Source of the DNA: Paracoccaceae bacterium
Lineage (GTDB): Bacteria; Pseudomonadota; Alphaproteobacteria; Rhodobacterales; Rhodobacteraceae
Length of the DNA: 34,294 bases
Direction of reading: 5' to 3'
Assembly (NCBI GenBank): GCA_020447005.1
Contig: JAGRDO010000038.1
Coordinates: 8,773-43,066, forward strand
Shown here: piece by piece, positions 1 through 8,441 of the stretch
Layout: every line of letters begins with the position of its first letter
How positions within the stretch are numbered: position 1 is the first letter of the stretch
Program-made: the position numbers and the translations under genes
Notes under the pieces: model-generated
Told to the model about the DNA's origin: nothing
The model's database searches: none
What the model saw: the letters and a program-made list of their open reading frames with translations, nothing else

Positions 1-399
1 ATCGGCCATTTCGACAATGAAATTCAGGTGGCGAGCCTGAAGAACCACAAATGGACCAATATCAAGGATCAGGTGGACATGATCGAGATGCCTTCGGGCA
101 ACCGGATCATCCTGCTGTCCGAGGGTCGGCTGCTTAACCTTGGCAACGCCACGGGCCACCCGAGCTTTGTGATGTCCGCCTCATTCACCAACCAGGTCCT
201 GGCGCAGATCGAACTGTGGACCAAGGGCGCAGAGTACACGCCCGGCGTCTACATACTCCCGAAACACCTCGACGAGAAGGTTGCCCGGCTCCACCTTGCG
301 CGGATCGGCGTGAAACTGACGCAGCTGCGTGCAGACCAGGCGGAGTATATCGGCGTTACCGTGGACGGCCCTTACAAGTCAGACCATTACCGCTATTGA
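1..399 (+). CDS. ahcY: Adenosylhomocysteinase, C-terminal part (cut by window edge)
   Basis: This is the last 132 codons of S-adenosyl-L-homocysteine hydrolase, an NAD-dependent cytosolic enzyme that splits S-adenosylhomocysteine into adenosine and homocysteine and so keeps methyltransferases active. The reading frame is open from base 1 with IGHFDNEIQ, the block next to the NAD-binding fold, so the gene begins to the left of the window. Further family signatures are the [14 protein letters not shown] stretch, [19 protein letters not shown], and the C-terminal DHYRY that ends most members and reaches the neighbouring subunit's NAD site. Nothing in the visible part is broken. A hairpin follows the stop codon by 4 bases. 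Identification is secure; start and regulation lie outside the window. Confidence 0.97.
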   Translation: MGHFDNEIQVASLKNHKWTNIKDQVDMIEMPSGNRIILLSEGRLLNLGNATGHPSFVMSASFTNQVLAQIELWTKGAEYTPGVYILPKHLDEKVARLHLARIGVKLTQLRADQAEYIGVTVDGPYKSDHYRY

Positions 400-403
400 C
401 GAT

Positions 404-433
404 TTGCGCCGGTCGCCGGTGCGGCCGGCGCAA
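404..433 (+). terminator. Stem-loop directly after ahcY
   Basis: TTGCGCCGG (404-412) pairs perfectly with CCGGCGCAA (425-433) around a 12-base loop, four bases after the ahcY stop. No run of T follows, so it may stabilise the 3' end or act with Rho rather than be a classical intrinsic terminator. Confidence 0.5.
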
Positions 434-444
434 CATCGCCTCGC

Positions 445-470
445 ATGGGAAATTTCCTGCAATTTCCCAT
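445..470. repeat. Perfect 10-bp inverted repeat between ahcY and the DUF2853 gene
   Basis: ATGGGAAATT (445-454) and AATTTCCCAT (461-470) form a perfect inverted repeat with a 6-base spacer. The left arm contains a second, self-complementary palindrome, GGAAATTTCC (448-457). It lies 122 bases upstream of the next start codon, where an operator or a leader hairpin would be expected. No matching regulator was recognised. Confidence 0.5.
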
Positions 471-591
471 CGACAATTTCGCCTATCCCCCTTTTCTTTG
501 CCTTGCAGCGACCGCCCCGCAGTTTCCAATTCTGCGGAAGCTGATCTTCGGCGGTCGCCGATGAATTGCCGTAGCAAGTGGGAGATACAGA

Positions 592-933
592 ATGGGAAAG
601 CGAGACGAGCTTATTGCAAAATATGCCGAAGACCTGAAATCCAAATGCGGAATGACGCCGGATATGGCACTGCTGGAAAAGGTGACCATAGGCTGCGGAC
701 CCGCAATCTATGATGCGGATGCGTCGACCGTGGCCGGCAGCCAGCCAACCGAGCTTGAAACGGTCAAGAACAACTTTCTGATCAAGAAGCTCGGTCTGAA
801 GGACGGACCTCAATTGATGGCGGCAATCAATTCCGTGCTTGAAACCTATGGGCGGTCCGAAAGGAACAAGTATCGCGCCGTCGTTTACTATATGCTGGTG
901 AAGCATTTCGGAAAGGAAGCCGTCTACAGCTGA
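592..933 (+). CDS. DUF2853 family protein
   Basis: A 113-residue soluble protein recognised as the DUF2853 family, found widely in alphaproteobacteria and without an established function. The sequence opens MGKRDELIAKYAEDLKSKCG and ends VKHFGKEAVYS, so it looks full length. It has no signal peptide or membrane segment; it is rich in Lys/Glu and predicted helices. The start is supported by GGGAG eight to nine bases upstream. It stands alone: ahcY ends 192 bases before it, and a strong intrinsic terminator follows 40 bases after its stop. An inverted repeat at 445-470 may belong to its control region. Family assignment is from memory of the sequence; no role is proposed. Confidence 0.85.
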   Translation: MGKRDELIAKYAEDLKSKCGMTPDMALLEKVTIGCGPAIYDADASTVAGSQPTELETVKNNFLIKKLGLKDGPQLMAAINSVLETYGRSERNKYRAVVYYMLVKHFGKEAVYS

Positions 934-973
934 CAGATCCTCGTCGGCCGGGTCCTTAAAGGCGCAACAAGAT

Positions 974-1001
974 GCCACCCGTCACGGGTGGCTCTTTTGT
1001 T
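974..1001 (+). terminator. Intrinsic terminator of the DUF2853 gene
   Basis: GCCACCCG (974-981), loop TCA, CGGGTGGC (985-992), then TCTTTTGTT: a perfect 8-bp GC-rich stem with a T-rich tail on the plus strand. Confidence 0.85.
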
Positions 1002-1160
1002 AATGCCACACTAACTTATGCTGCTGAAATTAAAGTAATTTTTCAGAAGTCCTTTGTTGCCGAAACCGGCCTGAGCAGCTAGTGTCCAATCAACAGGCCA
1101 GTACGGCCGAGACCTATTCAGTTTCACGTGTGGTGCGAAGGGAGCACGTGGGGTGGCGAA

Positions 1161-1195
1161 GGGTCCCGGTCGGGTGTCCGGGACCCTTTGTATTT
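1161..1195 (+). terminator. Strong hairpin with T-rich tail in a convergent gap
   Basis: GGGTCCCGG (1161-1169) pairs perfectly with CCGGGACCC (1178-1186) around an 8-base loop, followed on the plus strand by TTTGTATTTT. It sits just beyond the stop of the minus-strand DUF1761 gene. On that strand the stem is followed by TTCGCC, so the better T tail is on the plus strand. It may act in both directions, or end a short plus-strand transcript starting after 1001. Confidence 0.7.
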
Positions 1196-1588
1196 TCAGA
1201 ACAGCGCCAGAACCGTGCCGATAATGGTGCAGCCTATGACGGCATAGCCACCGTCAATATAGGTCAGGGATCTTGGCCGGTCCGAATAGGCATAATTGGT
1301 GACGATCCAAGGCAGCGCAACAAAGGCGCCAAGGCCGAGCCCGGACATGAGGCCGGCACCAACCGTTTCGATCCCACCCATTTGAAAGACATGCCGCATC
1401 ATTCCCGCGACGATCAGCATCGCTATCCCGGAAATGACAAAGGGCATCGCGCTGGCATTCGCCGGCTTACCGCTTGCGTCGACGGGGACACCCGAAGCCG
1501 CTATCCACTGCTTCGCCCATTTCATGTACCACACGGCTCCGAACGCATAGGCCGCCGCGGCCGCCACAATCACGCTGAAAAGTTCCAT
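1196..1588 (-). CDS. DUF1761 family small membrane protein
   Basis: A 130-residue integral membrane protein of the DUF1761 family; function unknown. The start at 1588 is chosen over an upstream in-frame codon because AGGAGG lies seven bases before it and because the protein then opens directly with a hydrophobic segment, MELFSVIVAAAAAYAFGAVWY. Three further hydrophobic stretches (about residues 50-65, 72-95 and 110-130) suggest four helices, with a short soluble loop after helix one that carries the WxxKWAKQW region. The gene converges on the DUF2853 gene with a strong hairpin between them, and lies 59 bases downstream of the EVE-domain gene in the same direction. It could be the last gene of the tsaD operon or have its own promoter. 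Confidence 0.8.
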   Translation of the reverse strand: MELFSVIVAAAAAYAFGAVWYMKWAKQWIAASGVPVDASGKPANASAMPFVISGIAMLIVAGMMRHVFQMGGIETVGAGLMSGLGLGAFVALPWIVTNYAYSDRPRSLTYIDGGYAVIGCTIIGTVLALF

Positions 1589-1647
1589 TGAGACCTCCTC
1601 TGAGGATTGAAACCCGCTTCTATCTTGCCGCCGGTCTTTCCGCGGAA

Positions 1648-2061
1648 CTAAAGCCCACCCAGTTCCCGAATGATCTTCCATTCGGTTTCGGTAACCGGTT
1701 GCACCGAAAGACGCGAATTCTTGACCAGGACCATTTCGGCCAATCGTTCATCTGCCTTGATCTCATCAAGGCTGACCGGCCGTCTCAGCGCTTCCACCGC
1801 CTTGATGTCCACGCAGTCCCAACGCGGATCGTCCGTGGTCGAGTCCGGGTGGCTGAGAGCACATACCTCAACCACGCCGACCACTTCTTTTCCGATATTC
1901 GAATGATAAAAGAAGCCCCGATCACCAAGCTTCATCGCACGCATGTTGTTTCGCGCCTGATAATTGCGCACACCGTGCCATTCCTCGCCCGCGTCTCCTT
2001 TGGCTAGTTGCTGCTCCCAACTCCATGTGTCCGGTTCAGATTTGAAAAGCCAATAAGCCAT
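1648..2061 (-). CDS. EVE domain protein (THYN1-like)
   Basis: A 137-residue single-domain EVE protein. EVE domains belong to the PUA-like fold and, from work on the family, bind modified bases in DNA or RNA; stand-alone bacterial members like this one resemble human THYN1. Visible hallmarks are the N-terminal [15 protein letters not shown], the EWHGVRNYQARNNMRAM block, GFFYHSN in the middle and the VVEV strand. The start at 2061 is chosen because the protein then begins at the conserved YWLFKSEP strand, and because the codon shares one base with the stop of the upstream yciI-like gene (TGATG), a sign of translational coupling. The cluster also holds tsaD, a tRNA-modification gene, so a nucleic-acid role fits; that link is inference. 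Confidence 0.9.
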   Translation of the reverse strand: MAYWLFKSEPDTWSWEQQLAKGDAGEEWHGVRNYQARNNMRAMKLGDRGFFYHSNIGKEVVGVVEVCALSHPDSTTDDPRWDCVDIKAVEALRRPVSLDEIKADERLAEMVLVKNSRLSVQPVTETEWKIIRELGGL

Positions 2062-2336
2062 CAGCCAATCACTTTCTTCCATTCGATGACGGTCACGCTT
2101 TCAAACAGACCTGCGGCCTTGTAGGGGTCGCCAGCGGCCCAGGCTTCGGCATCGGCAAGGCCGCCGACCTCAAGGATAATCAGCGATCCGCACATCTGCC
2201 CGCCCTCGACGAGCGGTCCCGCCATGGTGACCACTCCTGTCGTCCGAATATACTCCAGGTGGGCGTCGCGCGTAGCCTGACGCACCGGAAGATGTCCGGG
2301 CTTGTCCCGGCAGATCACAGCAAAGAGCATGTTCAT
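2061..2336 (-). CDS. YciI family protein
   Basis: A 91-residue YciI-like protein (ferredoxin-like alpha/beta fold, dimeric in solved members). The opening [14 protein letters not shown], the conserved R-x5-H region ([10 protein letters not shown]), the GPL-x4-GxMxGSL core and the [16 protein letters not shown] block are typical; the His and a following Asp are thought to form the active site, but no general substrate is known. The start overlaps the gpsA stop as ATGA, and its own stop overlaps the EVE-domain start, so all three are translated from one message. A second Met two codons later is an alternative start. Confidence 0.88.
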   Translation of the reverse strand: MNMLFAVICRDKPGHLPVRQATRDAHLEYIRTTGVVTMAGPLVEGGQMCGSLIILEVGGLADAEAWAAGDPYKAAGLFESVTVIEWKKVIG

Positions 2337-3298
2337 TCCTTTCTGAGCGGACGCGCCAGCAAGGCAGCGACCGCATCATCCACGCTGACTTTTCCATCGA
2401 CAATTTCGGCAACTTTTGCGGAAACCGGCATATCAATTCCATGTTTTTCGGCAAGGACAGACACTGCTTTTGACGTGGCCGCGCCTTCGACCGTCACATC
2501 CTGATCAAAACCTTCCCGCCGACCGATCGACAATCCATAACGAAAATTGCGTGACAGCTCCGATGAACAGGTCAGGATCAGATCTCCCAATCCCGACAAT
2601 CCTGCAAGCGTCTCCGGCCTTGCCCCCTGCGCTTGCGCAAACCGGTTCATTTCCGCAAATCCCCGAGTCATAAGCGCAGCCCGCGCGCTGTCGCCCAGCC
2701 CGGCACCCGAGACGATCCCTGCCGCAATCGCTATGACGTTCTTCAGCGCTCCACCCAGCTCGGCGCCGATGGTGTCCGGTGTCCGGTAAAGTCGGAGTGC
2801 CGGCGTCGAAAGCAATCCTTGCAGTTGTTTCGCGCGGGCTTCATCCCGACATGCCAGCGTAAGCGCGGTCGGCAATCCACGTGCGATGTCGGCGGCAAAG
2901 CTCGGGCCGGTCAACACGGCAGGAACCGCCGCCGGGCATTCTTCGGCAATGACAGCCGTCGGGCCCCGCCCGGTGGCCAGATCGATACCTTTCGAACAGG
3001 CGATCAGAACCCGCCCGTCCAGCCGTTTTGCATGCAGGCTCAGGAAATCGGCAAGCTGCTGCATCGGAATCGCCAGAAGCACGGCCTCTGCCGCGTCGAA
3101 AGTGTCTATTTCAGCAGAAACCACGATGCTTTCGGCCAGTCGAATACCGTTCAGCCGCCTTGCATTCACCCTTGTCCGGGCGATCTCGGCTGCATGATCC
3201 GCGCCGCGCGCCCACAGGCCAACAGTCTCACCGGTTTGTGAAAGGGATATTGCCAGAGCGGTGCCGAAAGCCCCGGCGCCCATTACTGCAATCTTCAT
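2333..3298 (-). CDS. gpsA: Glycerol-3-phosphate dehydrogenase [NAD(P)+]
   Basis: A 321-residue cytosolic dehydrogenase that reduces dihydroxyacetone phosphate to sn-glycerol 3-phosphate, the backbone for phospholipids. The N-terminal Rossmann motif is GAGAFG (residues 7-12). CSKGI (101-105) and GPSFA (131-135) line the substrate site, K186 in GALKN is the expected catalytic lysine, and [12 protein letters not shown] (233-244) is the C-terminal domain signature. Length matches the family. The start at 3298 is chosen because it places the Rossmann strand at the N-terminus (MKIAVMG) and overlaps the tsaD stop as ATGA; the reading frame is open further upstream, but inside tsaD. The stop overlaps the next gene in the same way. 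The tsaD-gpsA pairing is common in alphaproteobacteria. Confidence 0.97.
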   Translation of the reverse strand: MKIAVMGAGAFGTALAISLSQTGETVGLWARGADHAAEIARTRVNARRLNGIRLAESIVVSAEIDTFDAAEAVLLAIPMQQLADFLSLHAKRLDGRVLIACSKGIDLATGRGPTAVIAEECPAAVPAVLTGPSFAADIARGLPTALTLACRDEARAKQLQGLLSTPALRLYRTPDTIGAELGGALKNVIAIAAGIVSGAGLGDSARAALMTRGFAEMNRFAQAQGARPETLAGLSGLGDLILTCSSELSRNFRYGLSIGRREGFDQDVTVEGAATSKAVSVLAEKHGIDMPVSAKVAEIVDGKVSVDDAVAALLARPLRKE

Positions 3299-4389
3299 GC
3301 TTTGGCCCCCTTCTTGCCGCCCCCGATCAGCGGTGGTTGGGATTGATCGAGCGGCCAACGGGGCCGCGCGGCCAGGTCCATTCCGTCGAACAAGCCAAGG
3401 CGAAAACGCTCGACCCCGGCCCAGGCGATCATAGCCGCATTGTCGGTGCAAAGGGCCAGAGGCGGCGCAACGAATCGCACGCCCAGCCCCGCGCAAAGCG
3501 TTTGCAGGCGCGCCGTGATCTCGGAATTTGCGGCCACGCCTCCGGCAACGGCGAATACGGGTTGCCGGGGGGCATCCGACATGAACGCCTCGATCGCCCG
3601 GCGCGATTTTTCCGCCAGAACGTCGGCGACAGCCCGTTGAAAGCCTGCACAAAGATCTTCGACATCGCGCCTACGCAGACCACCATTTTCGTCGATCAAT
3701 CCATCACGGGTCCGAAGAAGCGCCGTTTTCAAGCCCGAGAAGGACAGGTCGCAACCTTCCCGGTCCAACAAGGGACGGGGCAATGCAAATCGCCCGGCAT
3801 CCCCGGTTCGGGCCGCCTTTTCCACTTCCGGGCCGCCCGGTTGCGGAAGACCAAGCAGCTTGGCGACCTTGTCGAATGCCTCTCCGGGCGCGTCGTCAAT
3901 CGTACCACCCAACCTGACGAATTGGTCAGGGCCCTGAACCACCAGAAACTGGCAATGTCCGCCCGAAACAAGCAGCATGAGATAGGGAAATTCCAGCCCG
4001 TCCGTCAGCCGTGGGGTCAAGGCGTGGCCGGCCAGATGGTTGACCCCGATCAATGGCAACCTTGCCCCTGCGGCGATCCCCTTGGCACACATCACGCCGG
4101 AAAGAACGCCTCCGATCAGCCCGGGACCCGCGGTCACCGCCACGGCGTCAACGGCTGAAAGGCGCAGTCCCGCGAGGTCAAGCGCCTCTTCCACACAATG
4201 ATCGAGCTTTTCTGCGTGGGCGCGGGCCGCGATTTCAGGGACGACGCCGCCAAACTCGGAATGAAGCTCGGTTTGGCCGTAAACGACGGAACTCAGGATC
4301 GCCGGACGGTCCCCCCCGGCCCGGACAATCGCCGCAGCGGTATCGTCGCAGCTTGATTCAAGCCCGAGGATCGTGATCGTTTCGTTCAT
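3295..4389 (-). CDS. tsaD: tRNA N6-adenosine threonylcarbamoyltransferase TsaD
   Basis: A 364-residue ASKHA-fold enzyme that, with TsaB and TsaE, moves threonylcarbamoyl from threonylcarbamoyl-AMP to A37 of tRNAs that read ANN codons. The family opening [14 protein letters not shown] (residues 8-21), the metal ligands H118 and H122 in [15 protein letters not shown] (139-147), the FSGLKTA block, and the C-terminal [11 protein letters not shown] with its metal-binding Asp are all intact. This is the first gene of the minus-strand operon tsaD-gpsA-yciI-EVE. It is divergent from hemD with only 72 bases between start codons, so both promoters must share that gap. The last residues ([10 protein letters not shown]) are a short basic tail without a known role. 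Confidence 0.97.
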   Translation of the reverse strand: MNETITILGLESSCDDTAAAIVRAGGDRPAILSSVVYGQTELHSEFGGVVPEIAARAHAEKLDHCVEEALDLAGLRLSAVDAVAVTAGPGLIGGVLSGVMCAKGIAAGARLPLIGVNHLAGHALTPRLTDGLEFPYLMLLVSGGHCQFLVVQGPDQFVRLGGTIDDAPGEAFDKVAKLLGLPQPGGPEVEKAARTGDAGRFALPRPLLDREGCDLSFSGLKTALLRTRDGLIDENGGLRRRDVEDLCAGFQRAVADVLAEKSRRAIEAFMSDAPRQPVFAVAGGVAANSEITARLQTLCAGLGVRFVAPPLALCTDNAAMIAWAGVERFRLGLFDGMDLAARPRWPLDQSQPPLIGGGKKGAKA

Positions 4390-4461
4390 GTCACAGCCAG
4401 TTGCGCCCCTGTCCCTGCGCAGGTAACACCGGTGAAGACCTCAGACAATCCCGAGGGGGCA

Positions 4462-5205
4462 ATGCCTGTGGAACGCCCCACACTGCTGATCACGCGACCT
4501 GAACCGCAGGCCCAGCGGTTTTCCGACGATTTCCGGCAGCGATTCGGCACTGACTGGCCCGTAGTTCTGTCGCCACTGACCGCGATCCGCAGTATTGAGG
4601 ATGCCGTCATGCCGGCTGAAATACCGATCGTCATTTTCACGTCGGAAAACGCGGTGAAGGCCTATCTGCGCCAACAGAGCGGCGCAGGAAAGCTGGCATG
4701 GTGCGTGGGCGATCGCACCGCGGAAGCCGCCCGGACCGGCGGATTTGAAGCTCGTTCCGGTTCGGGCGACGCGGCAGGTCTTGTTCGGGCGATTTTGGCT
4801 TCGGGCACCCGCGGTCCCGTGCTCTATCCCCGTGGCGCCGACACGGCGTTCAACATGGAAAACGCCCTTGAAACCGCAGGAATTAGGCATATTAGCGTGA
4901 TCACCTACCGGCAAGTCGCCGTGCCGCCGACGAATGAGGCGCTGGCGCTCGTTCGGGGTAGCGCTCCGGTCTTGTTGCCGCTCTTTTCGCCAAACGGCGC
5001 CCGCGCCGCCGCTGCCGCACTTGCCGGTTGCCGCGCTCCGCTGATGATCGCATCGCTCAGCCGGGCCGTACATGCGGCAACCGCCGGGCTGTCGGCTATG
5101 GCAAGTCAAACAGCATCACATCCAAGCAGCGATGCGCTGCTTAATGCCCTGCAAATCCTTGTCAAAAGGGCGAAGACGGTTGAGACGGGTGGAAACGGCA
5201 ACTAG
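4462..5205 (+). CDS. hemD: Uroporphyrinogen-III synthase
   Basis: A 247-residue HemD-family protein that closes hydroxymethylbilane, inverting ring D, to give uroporphyrinogen III for haem and other tetrapyrroles. The family is very divergent; support comes from the opening PTLLITRPEPQAQRF, the PIVIFTSENAVKAYL stretch, CVGDRTAEAARTGGFEA, VLYPRGADTA and the second-lobe LLPLFSPNGARAAAAAL. The start at 4462 (ATG) is preferred over an in-frame GTG ten codons earlier because GAGGGGG lies just before it and the first strand of the fold follows immediately. It is the first visible gene of hemD-mic60-hemY and is divergent from tsaD. hemC is not adjacent on this side. Confidence 0.92.
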   Translation: MPVERPTLLITRPEPQAQRFSDDFRQRFGTDWPVVLSPLTAIRSIEDAVMPAEIPIVIFTSENAVKAYLRQQSGAGKLAWCVGDRTAEAARTGGFEARSGSGDAAGLVRAILASGTRGPVLYPRGADTAFNMENALETAGIRHISVITYRQVAVPPTNEALALVRGSAPVLLPLFSPNGARAAAAALAGCRAPLMIASLSRAVHAATAGLSAMASQTASHPSSDALLNALQILVKRAKTVETGGNGN

Positions 5206-5267
5206 ATTGAACGCAGAAGTCGCAGAACGAATTGGAATCTGTGACGCGCGCCAAGGAGTGTTTACCA

Positions 5268-6632
5268 GTGGCAAGATCACGGAAGACGACCCCGAAGGCC
5301 CAGAAAGTAGCTCTTGCTGCGAATATTGACGATACGGACTCAGACCTCGACGTCACGGGCCCTGCTGCCAGCCCGATTGAAGATACTGTGGTCGCGGCGG
5401 AAGGCACCGGGTCCGGGGACCCTGCCGGGTCAGACGAAGTCGCCCTGCCGTTACCGGAGAGATTGAGCGACGGCGAACCAGCCGACGAAAACGCGCCGGA
5501 CAAGGCAGAGGCCTCTGCAACAGGGTCCGGCAATGGGTCTGAAGTGGCGCCGTCTCCCGGTGCCAAAGCCCATCCTCCCCGGCGCGGGGGGGGCTTTCCG
5601 CTTCTGCTGGGCGGGGGAATTGCAGCCGGGATCGGCGCGGCCGCAATGCTCTATGTCGGCCCGAAAATCTGGCCGCCCGCGCCTGCAATCGATGTCAGCC
5701 CGATGGCACAAGAGATTGCCGATCAGAGCGCGAGGATCGATGCGATCTCTGGTGAGGTTTCCAAGCTGTCGGCGGATGCCGGCTTGGCCGGTTCCGCGCA
5801 AGCCGAGGCTGCGAATACACTAGCGAACGATATCGCTGGCCTGAAGGAATCGCTCTCGGGGCTGGATCAAAGGCTCGCGTCGATTGAAGCCGCCATGTCG
5901 ACGCTCGACGCCCGGCTGGCCGAGGTGGAAAAACGTCCTGCCGCCGACGGCAGTGCTTCGGCAACGGCATTGGAAGCCTTCGGGCGCGAGATGGACAGGC
6001 TGAGGGCCGAGATCGCCGACCAGAAAGCCGCGGCCGAAAAAATTCTGGCTGACATCGCCAGAACCGGGGATGCCGCCGCGGCCCGTATTTCCACCGCCGA
6101 AGCGGAAGCGCAGCAATTGCGCGAAGAGGCGGTGGCCATTTCACAGGAAACCGCCCGTCAAACCGCAATTTCACGGATCGCGGCGGCGATGGACAGCGGA
6201 TCGCCCCTGGAATCCAGCCTTGCCGATCTTGCGGCGTCGGGCGTCGAGGTCCCTTCCGCTCTGGCAGACCAGGCTCAGGGCGTTCCCACCCTGGCCGCGC
6301 TGCGCAGCGCGTTTCCCCCGGCCGCCCGTCAGGCACTTCAGGCATCTCTCAAGTCCGAGGCCGGAGACAGCACCTGGAACAGGCTGACCGCGTTCATCCG
6401 CAGCCAAAGCGGCGCGCGTTCACTCACACCTCGGGCCGGGGACGATCCCGATGCAGTGCTGTCCCGCGCCGAAGCCGCGCTGGTTGCCGGTGACCTTCCC
6501 CTCGCGCTGCAAGAGTTGGAGGGCCTTCCCCCCGCCGGTCGTGACGCCATGGCGGAATGGGCAGGACGGGTAGAGAGAAGGCTGGCCGCATCAGCCGCGT
6601 TGGCGGACCTTACCGCAACCATCAACGAGTGA
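5268..6632 (+). CDS. Mitofilin/Mic60-like inner-membrane protein (COG4223)
   Basis: A 454-residue protein with the layout of alphaproteobacterial Mic60. It has a low-complexity acidic N-terminus (about residues 1-105), one membrane helix preceded by RRGGG (about 108-131), a long coiled coil rich in Ala/Glu/Leu (about 145-305), and a C-terminal mitofilin-type helical domain (about 310-454, with AAMDSG, FPPAARQAL and DLPLALQELEGLPP). Published work on the family ties it to shaping the inner membrane and intracytoplasmic membranes, as its mitochondrial relative does for cristae; its gene is known to sit beside haem-synthesis genes. The GTG start at 5268 is preferred over a TTG twelve codons upstream because AAGGAG lies nine bases before it. 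The gene is 62 bases after hemD and 7 bases before hemY. Confidence 0.88.
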   Translation: MARSRKTTPKAQKVALAANIDDTDSDLDVTGPAASPIEDTVVAAEGTGSGDPAGSDEVALPLPERLSDGEPADENAPDKAEASATGSGNGSEVAPSPGAKAHPPRRGGGFPLLLGGGIAAGIGAAAMLYVGPKIWPPAPAIDVSPMAQEIADQSARIDAISGEVSKLSADAGLAGSAQAEAANTLANDIAGLKESLSGLDQRLASIEAAMSTLDARLAEVEKRPAADGSASATALEAFGREMDRLRAEIADQKAAAEKILADIARTGDAAAARISTAEAEAQQLREEAVAISQETARQTAISRIAAAMDSGSPLESSLADLAASGVEVPSALADQAQGVPTLAALRSAFPPAARQALQASLKSEAGDSTWNRLTAFIRSQSGARSLTPRAGDDPDAVLSRAEAALVAGDLPLALQELEGLPPAGRDAMAEWAGRVERRLAASAALADLTATINE

Positions 6633-6639
6633 GTGTGCA

Positions 6640-8109
6640 ATGATCTGGTCCTTCATCAAGATCGTCGTCTTCGTCGCCATCGTGGTGGGCCTGACCGTCT
6701 TGGCGGGACATCTCGGCGAGACAGGGGCCGGTGTCCGCGTATCCATCGGAAACATGGAGTTTTCGTTTGGCCCGGTGCAGGCGCTTGTCGCGCTGGTACT
6801 GTTGGTTCTGGCCGTTTGGATCGCCCTGAAGCTGCTGGGATTCTTGGGCGCGACCATCAGGTTTCTGAACGGCGACGAGACGGCGATCAGCCGTTATTTC
6901 GATCGCAATCGTGAACGCAAGGGCTATCGGGCGCTTGCCGACGGAATGATGGCGATCGCTTCGGGCGAAGGACGCCTTGCCATGTCGCAGGCTTCCAAGG
7001 CCGAACGATATCTTCGCAAACCGGAATTGACCAACCTCCTGTCGGCGCAGGCCGCCGAGATTTCGGGTGACACCAAACGGGCCGGAGAAGCCTATCGGCG
7101 GCTGCTTGGCGATGAACGCACCCGTTTCGTCGGGGTTCGCGGCCTGATGAAACAGAAACTTGCCGAAGGTGATACCGATACGGCCTTAAAACTTGCCGAA
7201 ATCGCGTTCTCGTTGAAGCCCAAACATGAAGAAACCCAAAATGCTCTTTTGCAGCTTCAGACCGGCGCAGGGGACTGGAAAGGGGCGCGGACGGTTCTCG
7301 GGGCCAAGTTGAAACAGGGCCTGCTGCCGCGTGAGGTGTATCGCCGCCGCGATGCGGTTCTGGCGCTGCAGGAAGCAAAGGACATCGTCAGCGAGGACGC
7401 CTCCATTGAAGTGCGAGAGGCCGCGATCGCCGCCAACAAACTTTCGCCCGATCTGATTCCTGCCGCCGTGATGGCGGCCAACGGATATAGAGATTCTGGC
7501 AAGCCAAAGCTTGCGGTACGCGTCATCAAGAAGGCTTGGGAAGCGCAGCCGCATCCCGATCTTGCGGCGGCCTTCGCGGCGATCGAACCGGATGAGACAC
7601 CGGCGGCGCGGCTCAAGCGATTTGGTGCCCTGCTTTCGATCAACCCGGACCATGAAGAAACGCGGCTGCTGCGCGCGGAACTGAACATCGCGGCAGAAGA
7701 TTTTCCCGCGGCGGAACGGGCCTTGGGCGATCTGACTGAGACGCACCCTACTGCCCGCGCGCTTACGATCATGGCGGCGATCGCACGTGGCAAGGGCGAC
7801 GACGACGCGATCGTGCGCAGCTGGCTGACGCGGGCGCTGACGGCCAGTCGTGGCCCGCGCTGGATCTGCGACAATTGCCAGCACGTGCATTCCGACTGGA
7901 TGCCCGCCTGCGAGAATTGCGCCGGGTTCGACACGCTTTCGTGGCGTGAGCCGGCGCGGGCGGCTGTCGCGATGCCAAATGGTGCAGACATGCTGCCTCT
8001 GATCGTCGGCAAGCCGGGCAGCAACGAAGAAGCAACTGACCCCAGCAAGAGCGGTTCTGAAATCTCAGAGGCGCTCATTCTGGATGAGGAAATCGGTAAC
8101 CGCACCTGA
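6640..8109 (+). CDS. hemY: HemY-like TPR membrane protein with C-terminal zinc ribbon
   Basis: A 489-residue protein of the proteobacterial HemY family. This HemY is unrelated to the protoporphyrinogen oxidase of the same name in Bacillus; its exact task in haem synthesis is unsettled. Two membrane helices (about residues 4-22 and 46-70) anchor it. The rest is helical repeats of TPR type, including LAEIAFSLKPKHEETQNALL and later repeats around RAELNIAAEDFPAAERAL. Near the end lies CDNC-x10-CENC (first Cys about residue 410), a rubredoxin-like zinc ribbon seen in alphaproteobacterial members, followed by a disordered acidic tail. It begins seven bases after the mic60 stop, so the two are co-transcribed. 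No clear terminator was found in the 256 bases between its stop and the tRNA. Confidence 0.92.
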   Translation: MIWSFIKIVVFVAIVVGLTVLAGHLGETGAGVRVSIGNMEFSFGPVQALVALVLLVLAVWIALKLLGFLGATIRFLNGDETAISRYFDRNRERKGYRALADGMMAIASGEGRLAMSQASKAERYLRKPELTNLLSAQAAEISGDTKRAGEAYRRLLGDERTRFVGVRGLMKQKLAEGDTDTALKLAEIAFSLKPKHEETQNALLQLQTGAGDWKGARTVLGAKLKQGLLPREVYRRRDAVLALQEAKDIVSEDASIEVREAAIAANKLSPDLIPAAVMAANGYRDSGKPKLAVRVIKKAWEAQPHPDLAAAFAAIEPDETPAARLKRFGALLSINPDHEETRLLRAELNIAAEDFPAAERALGDLTETHPTARALTIMAAIARGKGDDDAIVRSWLTRALTASRGPRWICDNCQHVHSDWMPACENCAGFDTLSWREPARAAVAMPNGADMLPLIVGKPGSNEEATDPSKSGSEISEALILDEEIGNRT

Positions 8110-8365
8110 CGCCAACGCGCCCGGTGACGTTTATCCGGAACGCAAGTAATCGGTCAGACCGACTTCCGCGCTTACGCTTGCCCCGGCGAGAGTTTGGGTG
8201 TTTCGGCACTGAATGCCGATCCCATGGCAGGGTCACATCCGGACCACGCCTCGTGGGGCTTACAGCCAGTTGCCAACAGGGATGCTGATGCGCAGATCGG
8301 CGCCGGCATAGCTCGGCCGGTGGGGCACACCCTTCGTAAATGCCGTTCGCGCATTCTGATGATAG

Positions 8366-8441
8366 TGGTGCCGCACGAGGGACTTGAACCCCCGACCCAT
8401 CGCTTACGAAGCGATTGCTCTACCAGCTGAGCTAGTGCGGC
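8366..8441 (-). tRNA. tRNA-Thr (anticodon CGU)
   Basis: Read on the minus strand, the 7-bp acceptor stem GCCGCAC (8441-8435) pairs with GTGCGGC (8376-8370), followed by discriminator A and an encoded CCA (8368-8366). The D arm is GCTCAGCTGGTAGAGC, the anticodon stem ATCGC/GCGAT carries loop TTCGTAA, giving anticodon CGU, and the T arm is GGGGG-TTCAAGT-CCCTC. Total length is 76 bases with every stem intact. It decodes ACG. It points toward hemY. Confidence 0.97.

Noticed and set aside
379-978. Minus-strand frame of about 200 codons across the ahcY 3' end and the DUF2853 gene
   Set aside because: It lies opposite the DUF2853 gene, has no family resemblance and crosses a terminator.
1121-1130. 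GTTTCACGTG, resembling half of a parS centromere site
   Set aside because: The consensus TGTTTCACGTGAAACA needs a matching right half; here the following bases are TGGTGC, so only the left side and centre fit.
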